DNA from: DAOTWP01 sp034435675 | Lineage (GTDB): Bacteria > Chloroflexota > Anaerolineae > Aggregatilineales > Phototrophicaceae | Reading direction: 5' to 3' | NCBI GenBank assembly: GCA_034435675.1 | Contig: DAOTWP010000164.1 | Location: 1 to 19,678, forward strand | DNA: 19,678 nucleotides | Notes under the pieces: model-generated | Told to the model about the DNA's origin: nothing | Databases searched by the model: none | What the model saw: only the letters and a program-made list of their open reading frames with translations | Shown here: positions 7,121-15,477 of the stretch, in pieces | Numbering within the stretch: position 1 is the stretch's first letter | Layout of the letters: every line of letters begins with the position of its first letter | Program-made: the position numbers and the translations under genes

Positions 7121-7370
7121 TGGCGCTGCCTCGCAGCAGCGCCAGCGTTGTCAAGCAACGCCGAACCACCTCAGCCAACAGTGTGTGTCACACGTTAGGC
7201 GGAGCAGCAGGGTAGCGCACGGATGTGGCGTAGACCCGGCTGAGGTGGTCGCCAGCTAAAACGCTGGCACGTCAAGCGCCCGTGGGGCTGATGTGCCGCG
7301 CTCACGCGCAGCACCGCTGAACGACCCTGCGGGTGTCGTCCAGCGCGTCGGCACGGTTCACCATGCCGAC
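7121..7370 (+). ncRNA. Candidate structured non-coding RNA (many perfect stems)
   Basis: This gene-free stretch holds a dense set of stems: tggcgctgc/gcagcgcca (7121-7129/7136-7144), gcgttg/caacgc (7145-7150/7156-7161), a long-range 12-bp pair accacctcagcc/ggctgaggtggt (7165-7176/7238-7249) enclosing gtgtg/cacac (7181-7185/7189-7193), gccagc/gctggc (7251-7256/7263-7268), a bulged stem at 7293-7314, acgac/gtcgt (7321-7325/7335-7339) and gtcggca/tgccgac (7347-7353/7364-7370). Consecutive stems around a long-range helix suggest a folded RNA rather than chance palindromes. I cannot name the family; a transposon-associated RNA (HEARO/omega-like) or an intron remnant are possibilities. The strand is assumed. 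Bases 7371-7512 after it show nothing recognisable. Confidence 0.45.
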
Positions 7371-7512
7371 CGAGCACCCCAAGCTGCACTCCGCAGGTGG
7401 GTATCGGACAAAACCAATCCTGCGTACTGTCCAGTTCCGCCAGTTGCCCTATACGTTGGTTACCTGTTCGACCTGCATGTTCGCCCACCTTCCCGTCAGA
7501 CAGACAGCGTTG

Positions 7513-7735
7513 TTATTGATTTGTGCCCAGTGAGGCGTCCACCGCAAGCGAGAGTCGAACTTGTTGTGCAAAGGCGGCCGGTGTCAGGTAGCCGAGTCTG
7601 CTGTGGGGGCGGCGTTCATAAGTACTTCAACTGCCCGTCTTCGATCGCCTGTTGCGCCTCCTGTCCGCTGATAAACACCTATCGATTCGGACAGCCGCTG
7701 CGCAATGTGCCGTGAAACGCTTGATGAAGCGGTTC
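7513..7735 (-). pseudogene. Decayed 3' end of an IS3-family transposase
   Basis: Read on the minus strand, bases 7611 down to 7513 encode ERRPHSRLGYLTPAAFAQQ followed by a short tail and a stop, the classical C-terminus of IS3-family (DDE) transposases. Farther upstream on the same strand, about 7735-7630, pieces resembling NRFIKRF..GTLR and an EAQQAIED helix appear in different frames, so frameshifts and a stop interrupt the gene. The catalytic DDE core and the N-terminal HTH part are absent. It is a relic of an insertion at the border of the CRISPR-Cas operon, less than 200 bases before the regulator gene. Confidence 0.75.
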
Positions 7736-7808
7736 CCACTGACCACCGGCGTGTATAGTGTAGTAATAGCGCTTTGTCGACCCCGGAATTTACGTTTTTC
7801 ATATTCGT

Positions 7809-7837
7809 TTGTGCAATATCTGCACTGTTTTTACGCT
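7809..7837 (+). promoter_or_regulatory. Weak promoter candidate for the cas operon
   Basis: TTGTGC (7809-7814) and TACGCT (7832-7837) are separated by 17 bases, about 50 bases before the regulator start codon. The -10 box is a poor match, and a TATGCT farther on (near 7848) is an alternative. This is the only sizeable gap upstream of the cas genes, so a promoter must lie here or farther upstream. Confidence 0.25.
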
Positions 7838-7888
7838 AGACTGAGGATATGCTAACTATTAATCCAGAGCCATTAACAGGACGGTTGT

Positions 7889-8857
7889 GTGGGACACGCG
7901 GAAAACAAGCGCGCACGCCTTGAGCAGGTTGAACTGCTGCTGCAATCCACGACAACAGGCTTAACCAAGCAGGACATTGCGCGCCGCCTCAAGGTGAATA
8001 CGAGCACAATCCATCGTGATTTTGATGAGATCGCGCGGCGCTGCACCTTGATCGAAGTCAGTCACGGGCACTATCGGCTCGATCCGAATGAGTATTTAAC
8101 GAATGTGCGCCTTTATCCTACTGAAGCCATGAGCATCTATCTGGCGATGCGACGCTTCATTCGGCAGACAAGCCATGCACCTGAATTCATGCTCAGCGCC
8201 ATCCGCAAGGTCGCCAATGCCCTCTTACGACCAGAGCTGACGGAAGCGCTGGTGACTTCAACAGCGCTTCTGGGCGAAGCACGCCCAACCGACGAGAAAC
8301 AACGGGATATCTGGGAAACCCTGATTCGTGCGTGGCTGGATCGCCAGGTTGTGCGCATTCGCTATCAAAAACCGCGTGAAAAAGCTGCCAGCGAACACGA
8401 ATTTGAACCGTATCTGTTTGAACCGATGGTTTTCGGACATGGCACCTATGTGATTGGCTGGAGCCGCACCCGCAATGAACTGCGCACACTCAAGGTTGAC
8501 CGCGTTCAGCGGGTGATCCTGACGACAGAATACTTTGAGCGCCCAACGCTGAATATTGATGAACTGCTGCGTCATGCCTGGGGGGTGTGGTACGGTGTCG
8601 CACCCACGCGGGTCGAGCTGCTGTTTGTGCCAGAGGTCGCGCCGCGCGTACTGGAAACCGTCTTTCATCCCACTGAATACAAGGTGCTACAGGCAGACGG
8701 GAGCTTGTACTGGAGTGTAGAAGTGGCGGGCACGCTGGAAGTGCTGTCATGGGTGCGCGGTTGGGGCGCAGAGGTGACCGTAATCGCCCCGCAGGCGCTG
8801 CGCCAGGAAGTGATCACCGATCTGCGCAAGACGCTGGCACGGTATGAGGAGGCATAA
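7889..8857 (+). CDS. WYL-domain transcriptional regulator of the cas operon
   Basis: The 322-aa protein has an N-terminal winged helix-turn-helix (GLTKQDIARRLKVNTSTIHR, about residues 24-43). A central WYL-type domain follows, in which the usual Trp-Tyr-Leu stretch reads GHGTYVIGWSR, followed by LRTLKVDRVQRV. The C-terminal region (about 230-320) looks like a WCX extension. The start is GTG at 7889 with AGGACGG upstream. The cas8 ATG follows the stop by one base, so the regulator is in the same operon and probably autoregulatory. WYL regulators control several defence systems (BrxR, CapW), and one (Sll7009 of Synechocystis) represses a CRISPR locus. The ligand is unknown; a nucleic acid or nucleotide signal is likely by analogy. 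Confidence 0.87.
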   Translation: MGHAENKRARLEQVELLLQSTTTGLTKQDIARRLKVNTSTIHRDFDEIARRCTLIEVSHGHYRLDPNEYLTNVRLYPTEAMSIYLAMRRFIRQTSHAPEFMLSAIRKVANALLRPELTEALVTSTALLGEARPTDEKQRDIWETLIRAWLDRQVVRIRYQKPREKAASEHEFEPYLFEPMVFGHGTYVIGWSRTRNELRTLKVDRVQRVILTTEYFERPTLNIDELLRHAWGVWYGVAPTRVELLFVPEVAPRVLETVFHPTEYKVLQADGSLYWSVEVAGTLEVLSWVRGWGAEVTVIAPQALRQEVITDLRKTLARYEEA

Positions 8858-8858
8858 C

Positions 8859-10262
8859 ATGTTGCGCTATACAGGACATCCCTTCGTTGATGTCGGGGTG
8901 GCAACGCTGGCGGCGTTCAGTAATCGGCGGCGGGTTGAAGATGTTACACCGGCTGATTTGGAACACGCAGCCGCCTACTTGAAGGATGCCTACTGCCACT
9001 ATAAGCCTGTACAGAACTTCATCTCGTCAATTTTCACGAATTCGCACTTTGCGCAGTTTGCAATGTCGGTTGAAGCGCGTGAGGCATATGCTGACGAAAT
9101 GTTGTATGCCTTCCGGCAAGACCGAATCGCTGAGCATCAGGACGCCCACTGTGTGTTTTTCCCTGAGCTGGCTGCGCAGATGGATGCCACCCGCCAGCAC
9201 ATTCCCCTGTTGAATGGGGTCGGCATTGGTAATTTCTCTGGACGTGGACGAGCAGGTATCCCGGTCAGCGGTCTGGCACTGCTGGCAATCCATGCCCTGC
9301 CGCTCGGCTGCTACAAATGCGGTCACCTGCTGGCGTTTCACCAGCTTACGGATCCGTCAGACGACGATGGTTCGCGGCTCAATCTGTCGCTGGCAAGAAA
9401 AGCACTGGCAGCAAACAGAACCGCCATTTCGATGATGACACCAGGCAGCACGGATGGTGAACTGCCGAGTTATGGCAGCGCTTTTCGGACCCGCTATGTT
9501 GACCTGATCCTACAGGTACAGCAGGAAATTCGTGACCGGGAAGCAACTCGTAATCAACGCATCAAAATCAACAACATCACCGGCTACTATTTCACGAATT
9601 ACGGTCCCAGCCCCAGGCTTGAAGTTGTGCGTCTGGACAATGCAGTGTTCGATTTCCTGGATGCAGCGCAGCAGGATGCAAAAGCCGCATGGCAGCGTGC
9701 GGTTCATGCGGGCTGGCAGCCACCGAAGGAGACCAAAGGCGCGGTGCCTGATGGTGAGAATGTTTTCACGTGGCGTAATGCGGTCTATGAACGCTTATTC
9801 AGGTTACATCTCGATACGGAAAAGAGTCGCTTTATCTACGATCTGGCGCGCGCAAATGACTGGCGAGTGATCGAGCTTTTTCTACGAAAGGTGCTGCAAA
9901 TGGATCAGGAACGGATTGATACCTATCGTGAATTGGGTGAACGACTGGCGAACTATGCGCTCAGGCAAAATCAGCCCGTGAGCTTTTATCATGAATTTTC
10001 GCGGGTTACCAAGTATGACAAACTGCGGGCAATCTTACGCAGAGCTGCCGAAAAAATGCTGCGTGAAGGCAGCGAAGAGATTCTGTTCAGCTACGATAAC
10101 TTCATCGATGCCTTTGAACACCCAAGCGATGGTTATCGCCAGTGGCGACTGGGGCGTGACCTGATCGCGATCAGAATGCTGGAAATCCTGCATCAGCATC
10201 AGCTTGACCTGAGCGAACTCCCAGAAGCACAGCCTGAACCTGAAGAAGATAGCGAAGAATAG
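8859..10262 (+). CDS. cas8: Cas8 large subunit, type I-B Cst1-like
   Basis: The 467-aa protein opens with YTGHPFVDVGVATLAAF, followed by a VTPADLEHAAAYL helix and a FTNSHFAQF block, the pattern of Cst1/Cas8 proteins of type I-B (Tneap-like) systems. A Gly-Cys-Tyr-Lys-Cys-Gly motif (Cys151, Cys154) gives one CxxC; the second CxxC typical of the Cst1 zinc motif is not found. The C-terminus is a Glu-rich tail. The role is the large Cascade subunit for PAM recognition and Cas3 recruitment. ATG 8859 is preferred over 8844 because GAGGAGG (8846-8852) is well placed before it and 8844 lies inside the regulator gene. It is followed by cas7 after 11 bases. Confidence 0.85.
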   Translation: MLRYTGHPFVDVGVATLAAFSNRRRVEDVTPADLEHAAAYLKDAYCHYKPVQNFISSIFTNSHFAQFAMSVEAREAYADEMLYAFRQDRIAEHQDAHCVFFPELAAQMDATRQHIPLLNGVGIGNFSGRGRAGIPVSGLALLAIHALPLGCYKCGHLLAFHQLTDPSDDDGSRLNLSLARKALAANRTAISMMTPGSTDGELPSYGSAFRTRYVDLILQVQQEIRDREATRNQRIKINNITGYYFTNYGPSPRLEVVRLDNAVFDFLDAAQQDAKAAWQRAVHAGWQPPKETKGAVPDGENVFTWRNAVYERLFRLHLDTEKSRFIYDLARANDWRVIELFLRKVLQMDQERIDTYRELGERLANYALRQNQPVSFYHEFSRVTKYDKLRAILRRAAEKMLREGSEEILFSYDNFIDAFEHPSDGYRQWRLGRDLIAIRMLEILHQHQLDLSELPEAQPEPEEDSEE

Positions 10263-10273
10263 GAGCGAACCAC

Positions 10274-11275
10274 ATGGCATTTATCACAGGACTTTATCTG
10301 ATTGATGCCCCGGCTTCCGCATTGAACAATGGCGAAGCAGAAGATACTAAAGGCATGGTCAAGAGCATTCGCACACGCGCCGGTCAATATCCTTATGTGT
10401 CGGCGCAGGCATTCCGCTATTGGCTGCGCGGAACCCTCGACACCCAATTCAAAGGGCAGTGGCATGCCTCTCCAGTCTATTCAGCGGGGGCAGGCAAGAA
10501 ACAACAGGCATACACGGAAGGTGATCCCATCACGTATGACGATGATGACCTCCTGGGCTATATGCGTGCCGTAAAGGAAGAAACCGTCACGCGCGTGTCC
10601 CCATTCCGCACGGGCACGCTGGTTTCGATTGCCCCGGTTGACATTGTGGATGACTTCGGTGTGATGGCGCGTGTCGAAAAGCAGCCTGGTGACAAAGAAG
10701 GCGTGCTGCTGCACGGTCATCAGTTCTATCGCGCGACGTTGCAGGGGTTGTTTTCGCTCGATTTAGCCGCTGCGGGAACATTCACCAACCAGATGCGCTC
10801 AGGTTTCCAGAATCTCGGCAAAGATGAAGTCGAACGGGCGAAACGTGATAACTTGCAGCTTCTGGAAGACCGCAAGGCTTACCGCCTGACGACCGATGAA
10901 CGGATCAGGCGTGTGCAGCTTCTACTGCGTGCGCTGGGGCGTATCGAGGGGGGTGCGAAACAGACGCTGCACTATACGGATGTCACACCTGCTTTTGTGA
11001 TGATGGTGGTGACACGCGGCGGCAATCACCTCTTTGGGCGGCTGATTGCCCCGGCACGGGATGGCAGTGCTTCCCTCAATGAGTCTGCCTTGCAGCAGGC
11101 GTTTGACGTTTTCGGCGACGACCTTCTCTCCGGCATCTATATCGGGCGGGCAGAAGGATTCATGGACAGCGCACGTCCGATTTTTGAGCGGATGGGACTG
11201 CCGGTTATGCATCCCCGTCAGGCATTTGATGCGCTTGCCGAGGATCTTGCTGCCAATCCAGGGTGGATGGAGTAG
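10274..11275 (+). CDS. cas7: Cas7 Cascade backbone protein, Cst2/DevR family
   Basis: The 333-aa protein starts with the Cas7 (Cst2/DevR) hallmark: a GLYLIDAPASALNNGE segment (residues 6-21), then YPYVSAQAFRYWLRGTL (39-55). An SPFRTGTLVSI block and a HGHQFYRATLQGLFSLDL stretch follow. The family forms an RRM-like fold that polymerises along the crRNA in the Cascade complex. An AGGAGCG ribosome-binding site lies at 10261-10267. The length is normal for the family. Coupled to cas8 upstream and cas5 (5-base gap) downstream. Confidence 0.93.
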   Translation: MAFITGLYLIDAPASALNNGEAEDTKGMVKSIRTRAGQYPYVSAQAFRYWLRGTLDTQFKGQWHASPVYSAGAGKKQQAYTEGDPITYDDDDLLGYMRAVKEETVTRVSPFRTGTLVSIAPVDIVDDFGVMARVEKQPGDKEGVLLHGHQFYRATLQGLFSLDLAAAGTFTNQMRSGFQNLGKDEVERAKRDNLQLLEDRKAYRLTTDERIRRVQLLLRALGRIEGGAKQTLHYTDVTPAFVMMVVTRGGNHLFGRLIAPARDGSASLNESALQQAFDVFGDDLLSGIYIGRAEGFMDSARPIFERMGLPVMHPRQAFDALAEDLAANPGWME

Positions 11276-11280
11276 CGACA

Positions 11281-11976
11281 ATGCGCGTCCTGAAAGTTGT
11301 TGCGGAAGGATTGGTCACATCTTTTCGTTACCCGCACTTCGCACAGGGCGTGCATCCTACCTTTGAGATGCCGCCCCCGGCGACGATTTACGGGCATGTT
11401 TGCAGTGCAATCGGGGAGCTTATTGCGCCTGACAGCCTGCAATTTGCCTACTACTTCACATACGAAACAAAGTTCTTTGACTATGAGCATCTGCATTTCT
11501 TTGGCAGAGAGTCGAAGATGAATCCTTTTCGTCGTGAGTTGTTGTTCAAGCCGCGGCTCACCTTATATCTAAGCGATCCAGACTGGAAGTTTGCGTTTCT
11601 AAGCCCTCGTTATCCTGTAGCACTTGGACGTGCGCAGGATCTCATGGAATATGTCAGGGTTGATGAAATCGAACTTGTGGAGATGTCACGCCGCTTTTAC
11701 AGTGGAACACTGCTCACATTAGCACAGGGCGCGGCAATTGGGGGTGCGTCTTATGCTGTAACAATGCCCCGCTACATTGATGAAGAACGCCGCCCTGAGT
11801 GGGGACAGTATGCGATGCTGCCAGCGTCAGCAAGACCCCCGGTTTATCCACAAGAGGATGGCTTGACATTTCAAACCACTCCGCTGGATCGTTGGGTTGA
11901 CCCTTCAGAAGACGCTGCGCATCCTTATGAACGCGGTGTGCAGCGCGCTGTCGTGTGGCACCGCTGGGATCGTTGA
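11281..11976 (+). CDS. cas5: Cas5 Cascade subunit (type I-B)
   Basis: The 231-aa protein begins MRVLKVVAEGLVTSFRYPHF, the first strand of the RAMP fold of Cas5, followed by the conserved EMPPPATIYGHVCSAIGE helix. Cas5 binds the 5' handle of the crRNA and caps the Cas7 filament; in I-B a separate Cas6 performs processing, so this copy is probably structural. ATG 11281 is chosen over an in-frame 11263, which lies inside cas7. The GGATGGAG ribosome-binding site is 6 bases upstream. The cas3 ATG follows the stop by one base. Confidence 0.9.
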   Translation: MRVLKVVAEGLVTSFRYPHFAQGVHPTFEMPPPATIYGHVCSAIGELIAPDSLQFAYYFTYETKFFDYEHLHFFGRESKMNPFRRELLFKPRLTLYLSDPDWKFAFLSPRYPVALGRAQDLMEYVRVDEIELVEMSRRFYSGTLLTLAQGAAIGGASYAVTMPRYIDEERRPEWGQYAMLPASARPPVYPQEDGLTFQTTPLDRWVDPSEDAAHPYERGVQRAVVWHRWDR

Positions 11977-11977
11977 T

Positions 11978-14419
11978 ATGGTGGAGCATATTCCTGATAC
12001 GCTTGATCCAGCGCATTTGCACTACCTGAAGGCAAAAAGCGAGGACTACGGCGGCGATACGCTGGCGCAGCATACCTGGGCAGTCCTGCGGCGTCTGGCG
12101 GATCAATATCGTCTTCGTCCACTGCTCGCATACCAGCTTGATGATCTGCGCCTGTGGCATCGCCTGTACTGGGGCTGCTTTCTCCATGATTTTGGGAAAG
12201 CTGCGTCTGGTTTCCAGGAACTGCTGATGCAGCCCGGAGTCGTCAATCACTGGCGTGAAGGGCGCCACCGGCATGAAGTCCTGTCGCTGGCATTCGTGGA
12301 CTGGCTGTTTCCTCGAGGACATCAGGATCGTTCTGCGGTAATTCGCGTGATTGTCGCGCATCACAAAGATGAAGCGGCAATCATTGGGCAATACGGCAGC
12401 AGCGCTCCCACAGCAGATCAGCAAAAACGCCTGGACTTTCTGGTCAGCCAGATCAGTGAGCCAGTTGCGAACGATTTATGGACGTGGCTGGTTCACTTTG
12501 GAGCACGGTGGCAGTCCGCTCTGGAACTACCAGAGCTTGAGCCAGCCAACGTTCACCCACGCGCCGCGCTGACGACAGCCGCAATCAGTCGGGCACTGGG
12601 TGACTTTAAGGCACATCTCTTCGGATATGTTGATCAGGAACATCCGGAAGATGAACGCATCCGTGATGTTCACTACCGCGGGCTGATCCTCACTGCGGAT
12701 CATGCCGCCAGCGCGGGAGCCGATGCTTTCCCCGCCCTGCACCTTGACCGGGCGAAGGCGCTGCCTAAAGCCAGTAAGCCGGATCAGCCGCCGCCCAAAC
12801 TCAAGTCGCATCAGCAGGCAGCGGATGCATCAGCGGAAGGCTCCTTGCTGTTAATTGCCCCCACCGGCAGCGGCAAAACCGAAGCCGCCATGCTCTGGGC
12901 AGCGCGCCAGCAGCAGCTGCGTCCGGCAGCACGCATCTTTTACACGCTGCCCTATCAGGCGAGCATGAACGCCATGGTCAAACGCCTGGAGGACACTGTC
13001 TTCAACGGTGAGCAGCAGCAGGTCACGGTACAGCACAGCCGGGCGACACTGAAGTTCTATCAGGATGCGATGGAAGCTGATGGCGGCGCAAATCCGCGCC
13101 GCGCCGCGCAGCAGGCAAAGCAGCAGCGCAACCTGGGACAGCTTAATTACTTTCCCGTGCAGGTCTTCAGCCCGTACCAGATGCTCAAGGCGGCTTACAG
13201 TCTCAAGGGCTATGAGGCGCTGCTGGTGGACTATACCCATGCGTTGTTCATCTTTGACGAAATTCATGCGTATGAGCCATCTCGGCTGGCGTTGATCATC
13301 ACGATGATGGGCTGGCTGCGGCGCGAATTTGGCGCGCGCTTTCTGGTGATGACCGCAACGCTGCCGCCCACTGTGCGCGGGGCGCTGCAAACGGCGCTGG
13401 ACATCAGTGATGAGGCGGTTATTACTGCCAGTCCTGACGATTTTGCCGCGTCACAGCGCCACACCGTGCATCTGGAACCCGGCGATCTGTTCGACGCGCT
13501 GCCAGCCATTCATGCGGAATTTACGGCGGGCAAACGTGTGCTGGTGACCTGCAACACGGTGGGACGGGCGCAGGCGGCTTACCGGCAGCTACAGGACAAT
13601 TACGGGCTGCGATATCGTGATGATATGCTGCTGCTGCACGGGCGCTTCAACGGGAAAGACCGCACGGGCAAAGAGAAGCTGCTTGACGCTGTGGTGGGCG
13701 TGGGCAGACCGCGCAGCAAACCCTACATCATCGTCGCCACACAGGTTGTGGAAGTCAGCCTGAACATCGATCTGGATACGCTCTACACCGATCCGGCTCC
13801 CCTGGACGCGCTGCTGCAACGCTTCGGGCGGGTGAACCGCGGGCGCGGTGCAGATGCGCCGCTGCTGCCGGTGCATATTTTCCGCGAACCGGTGGGGGAA
13901 AAAGAAAGCAAGCCGTATGATGTGGCGCTGGTGCGCGCCGGACTGGCTGTGCTCGAACGAACCTGTAACGGGCGTCCGATTGACGAAGCGCAGGTGACGG
14001 CGATGCTGGAACAGGTCTACCAACAGGGCGAAATCATGCAGCGGTGGCAGGCGGCGTATGCTGCCAAAGCGCACGAGTTTCAGGGCGTTCTGGACAGAAT
14101 ACAGCCGTTCCAGTCAGCGGACGAAGAACTGTTTCGGGCATTCTATAAATTGTTTGAGGGAACGCAGGTGCTGCCTGTTGACTGCATCACTGAGTACCAG
14201 AACGCACTTGAGGCGCATCTTTACCTGGAGGCGATGCAGTTGCTCGTCAACGTGACGCAGGGGCAGTATCACCAGATGACCAATGCAAAGCTAAATTGTG
14301 GGCGTGATGAACATGATCTTGCCGATCATGTCAAGGTAGACTACAGCGAAGAGTGGGGGCTGGATATCGCCGGCACACTGGCGCGCCAGCAATTGCAGCT
14401 TGAGGAGGATGACGCATGA
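11978..14419 (+). CDS. cas3: Cas3 HD nuclease-helicase
   Basis: The 813-aa protein has both Cas3 parts in one chain. The N-terminal HD nuclease shows His32, the His70-Asp71 pair in LHDFGKAASGFQ, His99 in RHRHE and His128-His129, all needed for metal binding and ssDNA cleavage. The SF2 helicase has Walker A APTGSGKT (294-301), Walker B DEIH (427-430), TATLPP (about 458-463) and motif VI QRFGRVNRGR near 615. It is recruited by Cascade to unwind and degrade the target. The ATG at 11978 is one base after the cas5 stop; an in-frame ATG at 11897 would overlap cas5 by 80 bases. The stop overlaps cas6 by 4 bases. Confidence 0.96.
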   Translation: MVEHIPDTLDPAHLHYLKAKSEDYGGDTLAQHTWAVLRRLADQYRLRPLLAYQLDDLRLWHRLYWGCFLHDFGKAASGFQELLMQPGVVNHWREGRHRHEVLSLAFVDWLFPRGHQDRSAVIRVIVAHHKDEAAIIGQYGSSAPTADQQKRLDFLVSQISEPVANDLWTWLVHFGARWQSALELPELEPANVHPRAALTTAAISRALGDFKAHLFGYVDQEHPEDERIRDVHYRGLILTADHAASAGADAFPALHLDRAKALPKASKPDQPPPKLKSHQQAADASAEGSLLLIAPTGSGKTEAAMLWAARQQQLRPAARIFYTLPYQASMNAMVKRLEDTVFNGEQQQVTVQHSRATLKFYQDAMEADGGANPRRAAQQAKQQRNLGQLNYFPVQVFSPYQMLKAAYSLKGYEALLVDYTHALFIFDEIHAYEPSRLALIITMMGWLRREFGARFLVMTATLPPTVRGALQTALDISDEAVITASPDDFAASQRHTVHLEPGDLFDALPAIHAEFTAGKRVLVTCNTVGRAQAAYRQLQDNYGLRYRDDMLLLHGRFNGKDRTGKEKLLDAVVGVGRPRSKPYIIVATQVVEVSLNIDLDTLYTDPAPLDALLQRFGRVNRGRGADAPLLPVHIFREPVGEKESKPYDVALVRAGLAVLERTCNGRPIDEAQVTAMLEQVYQQGEIMQRWQAAYAAKAHEFQGVLDRIQPFQSADEELFRAFYKLFEGTQVLPVDCITEYQNALEAHLYLEAMQLLVNVTQGQYHQMTNAKLNCGRDEHDLADHVKVDYSEEWGLDIAGTLARQQLQLEEDDA

Positions 14420-15396
14420 TGGAGCGGCTGTTTGCTGCGCACGAAACGCTGATGCAGGGTTTTACCGTGCAGCACCTGCGCTTTACGGTGGAGCCGCTGG
14501 AGAGTATCGTCTTTGGCGATCATCCCGGACCCGCCCTGCGCGGCGCGCTGTATCAGGCACTTGCCGGGCGCTTTTGCAGCGAACCGGAAGGCGCGGTGAC
14601 ACCAGGGCATTATGAACGCTGTCCGGTTTGCTGGCTGCTGGCGGCGGAAGACCAGTTCGGGCAGCGTGGGCGTGACATCCCGCGCCCACTGACTGTTGAA
14701 CCCCCAGCCGACCAGACCTACCATCGCGGCAGGCGCTTCAGCTTTGGTTTCACGCTGGTGGGCAAAGCCCAGAACCTGCTGCCTTACCTCGCGCGGGCGG
14801 TCCAGCAGATGGGGCAGACCGGGGTCGGGCGCGGGCGGGGGCGCTTCCGGTTAGTGGATATTGGCGAATACAGCCCGCTGGTTGATGCGCAGCGCAGCCT
14901 GATGGACGGGCATACGGTGCGCGCGCCGACCCTGCAAGTCACCCCGGCACGAGTCGCAGAAGCTGCGGCAGCGCTGCACAGCGACCGTGTGACGCTCGCC
15001 TTTGAAACCCCGCTGCGCTTGACAGCGGAGGGGCGGCTGGTACACCAACCGCTGGCAGCCCCTTTCGTGCAGCGCCTGCTTGAACGCTGCCAGAGTCTTG
15101 CCAGTTATTATGCGGAAACCGACACCCCGCCGGAACGCCCGCAGTGGCAGCAGACCGCCATCGCCTTGCAGTTGGCTGCTAACACGCTGAGGATTTCCTA
15201 TGATGATACGCTCTGGGTGGAGGGCTGGAGCCACAGCCAGCGCAAAGGGCGCAGCACGCCCATCGGCGGGCTGATCGGCGTTGTGCGCTGGGAGGGCGAT
15301 CTTGCGGCGCTGCGCCCCTGGCTGTTGTGGGGACAAAGCCTGCATGTGGGCAAGGATGCTGTCAAAGGTAATGGCTGGTACCGCGTGATGGCATAA
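14416..15396 (+). CDS. cas6: Cas6 pre-crRNA endoribonuclease
   Basis: The 326-aa protein has a Cys-Pro-Val-Cys pair at about residues 73-76, a glycine/arginine-rich GVGRGRGRFRLV segment about 136-147 and a C-terminal WGQSLHVGKDAVKGNGWY block (about residues 305-322), the pattern of the Cas6 C-terminal domain. It would cut the repeat RNA to make crRNAs. It is coupled to cas3 by an ATGA overlap, with GAGGAGG at 14402-14408 as ribosome-binding site. Its place after cas3 is different from the common I-B order, where cas6 comes first. A hairpin with a T-rich tail follows in the gap before cas1. Confidence 0.88.
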   Translation: MMERLFAAHETLMQGFTVQHLRFTVEPLESIVFGDHPGPALRGALYQALAGRFCSEPEGAVTPGHYERCPVCWLLAAEDQFGQRGRDIPRPLTVEPPADQTYHRGRRFSFGFTLVGKAQNLLPYLARAVQQMGQTGVGRGRGRFRLVDIGEYSPLVDAQRSLMDGHTVRAPTLQVTPARVAEAAAALHSDRVTLAFETPLRLTAEGRLVHQPLAAPFVQRLLERCQSLASYYAETDTPPERPQWQQTAIALQLAANTLRISYDDTLWVEGWSHSQRKGRSTPIGGLIGVVRWEGDLAALRPWLLWGQSLHVGKDAVKGNGWYRVMA

Positions 15397-15442
15397 ATTG
15401 CCGAAATTCGTGGGCGAAATGTGCAGTACCTGCAATCTTCAT

Positions 15443-15477
15443 GGTGTACGGTGAAAGCATCGTACACCTTTGTTTTT
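15443..15477 (+). terminator. Terminator or attenuator between cas6 and cas1
   Basis: ggtgtacg (15443-15450) pairs perfectly with cgtacacc (15461-15468), with a 10-base loop, and is followed by tttgttttt (15469-15477). It lies in the 93-base cas6-cas1 gap, the only gap longer than 11 bases in the cas cluster. A second small palindrome, tgcag/ctgca, is at 15422-15434. Confidence 0.65.

Noticed and set aside
7073..7200. Integron attC site after the UPF0158 gene (a GTTAGGC core-like sequence at 7194-7200)
   Set aside because: The matching inverse core (RYYYAAC form) is not present in the 140 bases before it, and no integrase or second cassette is visible.
11897..11977. Cas3 start at the upstream in-frame ATG 11897
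   Set aside because: It would overlap cas5 by 80 bases, and the sequence before 11978 lacks resemblance to Cas3 N-termini.
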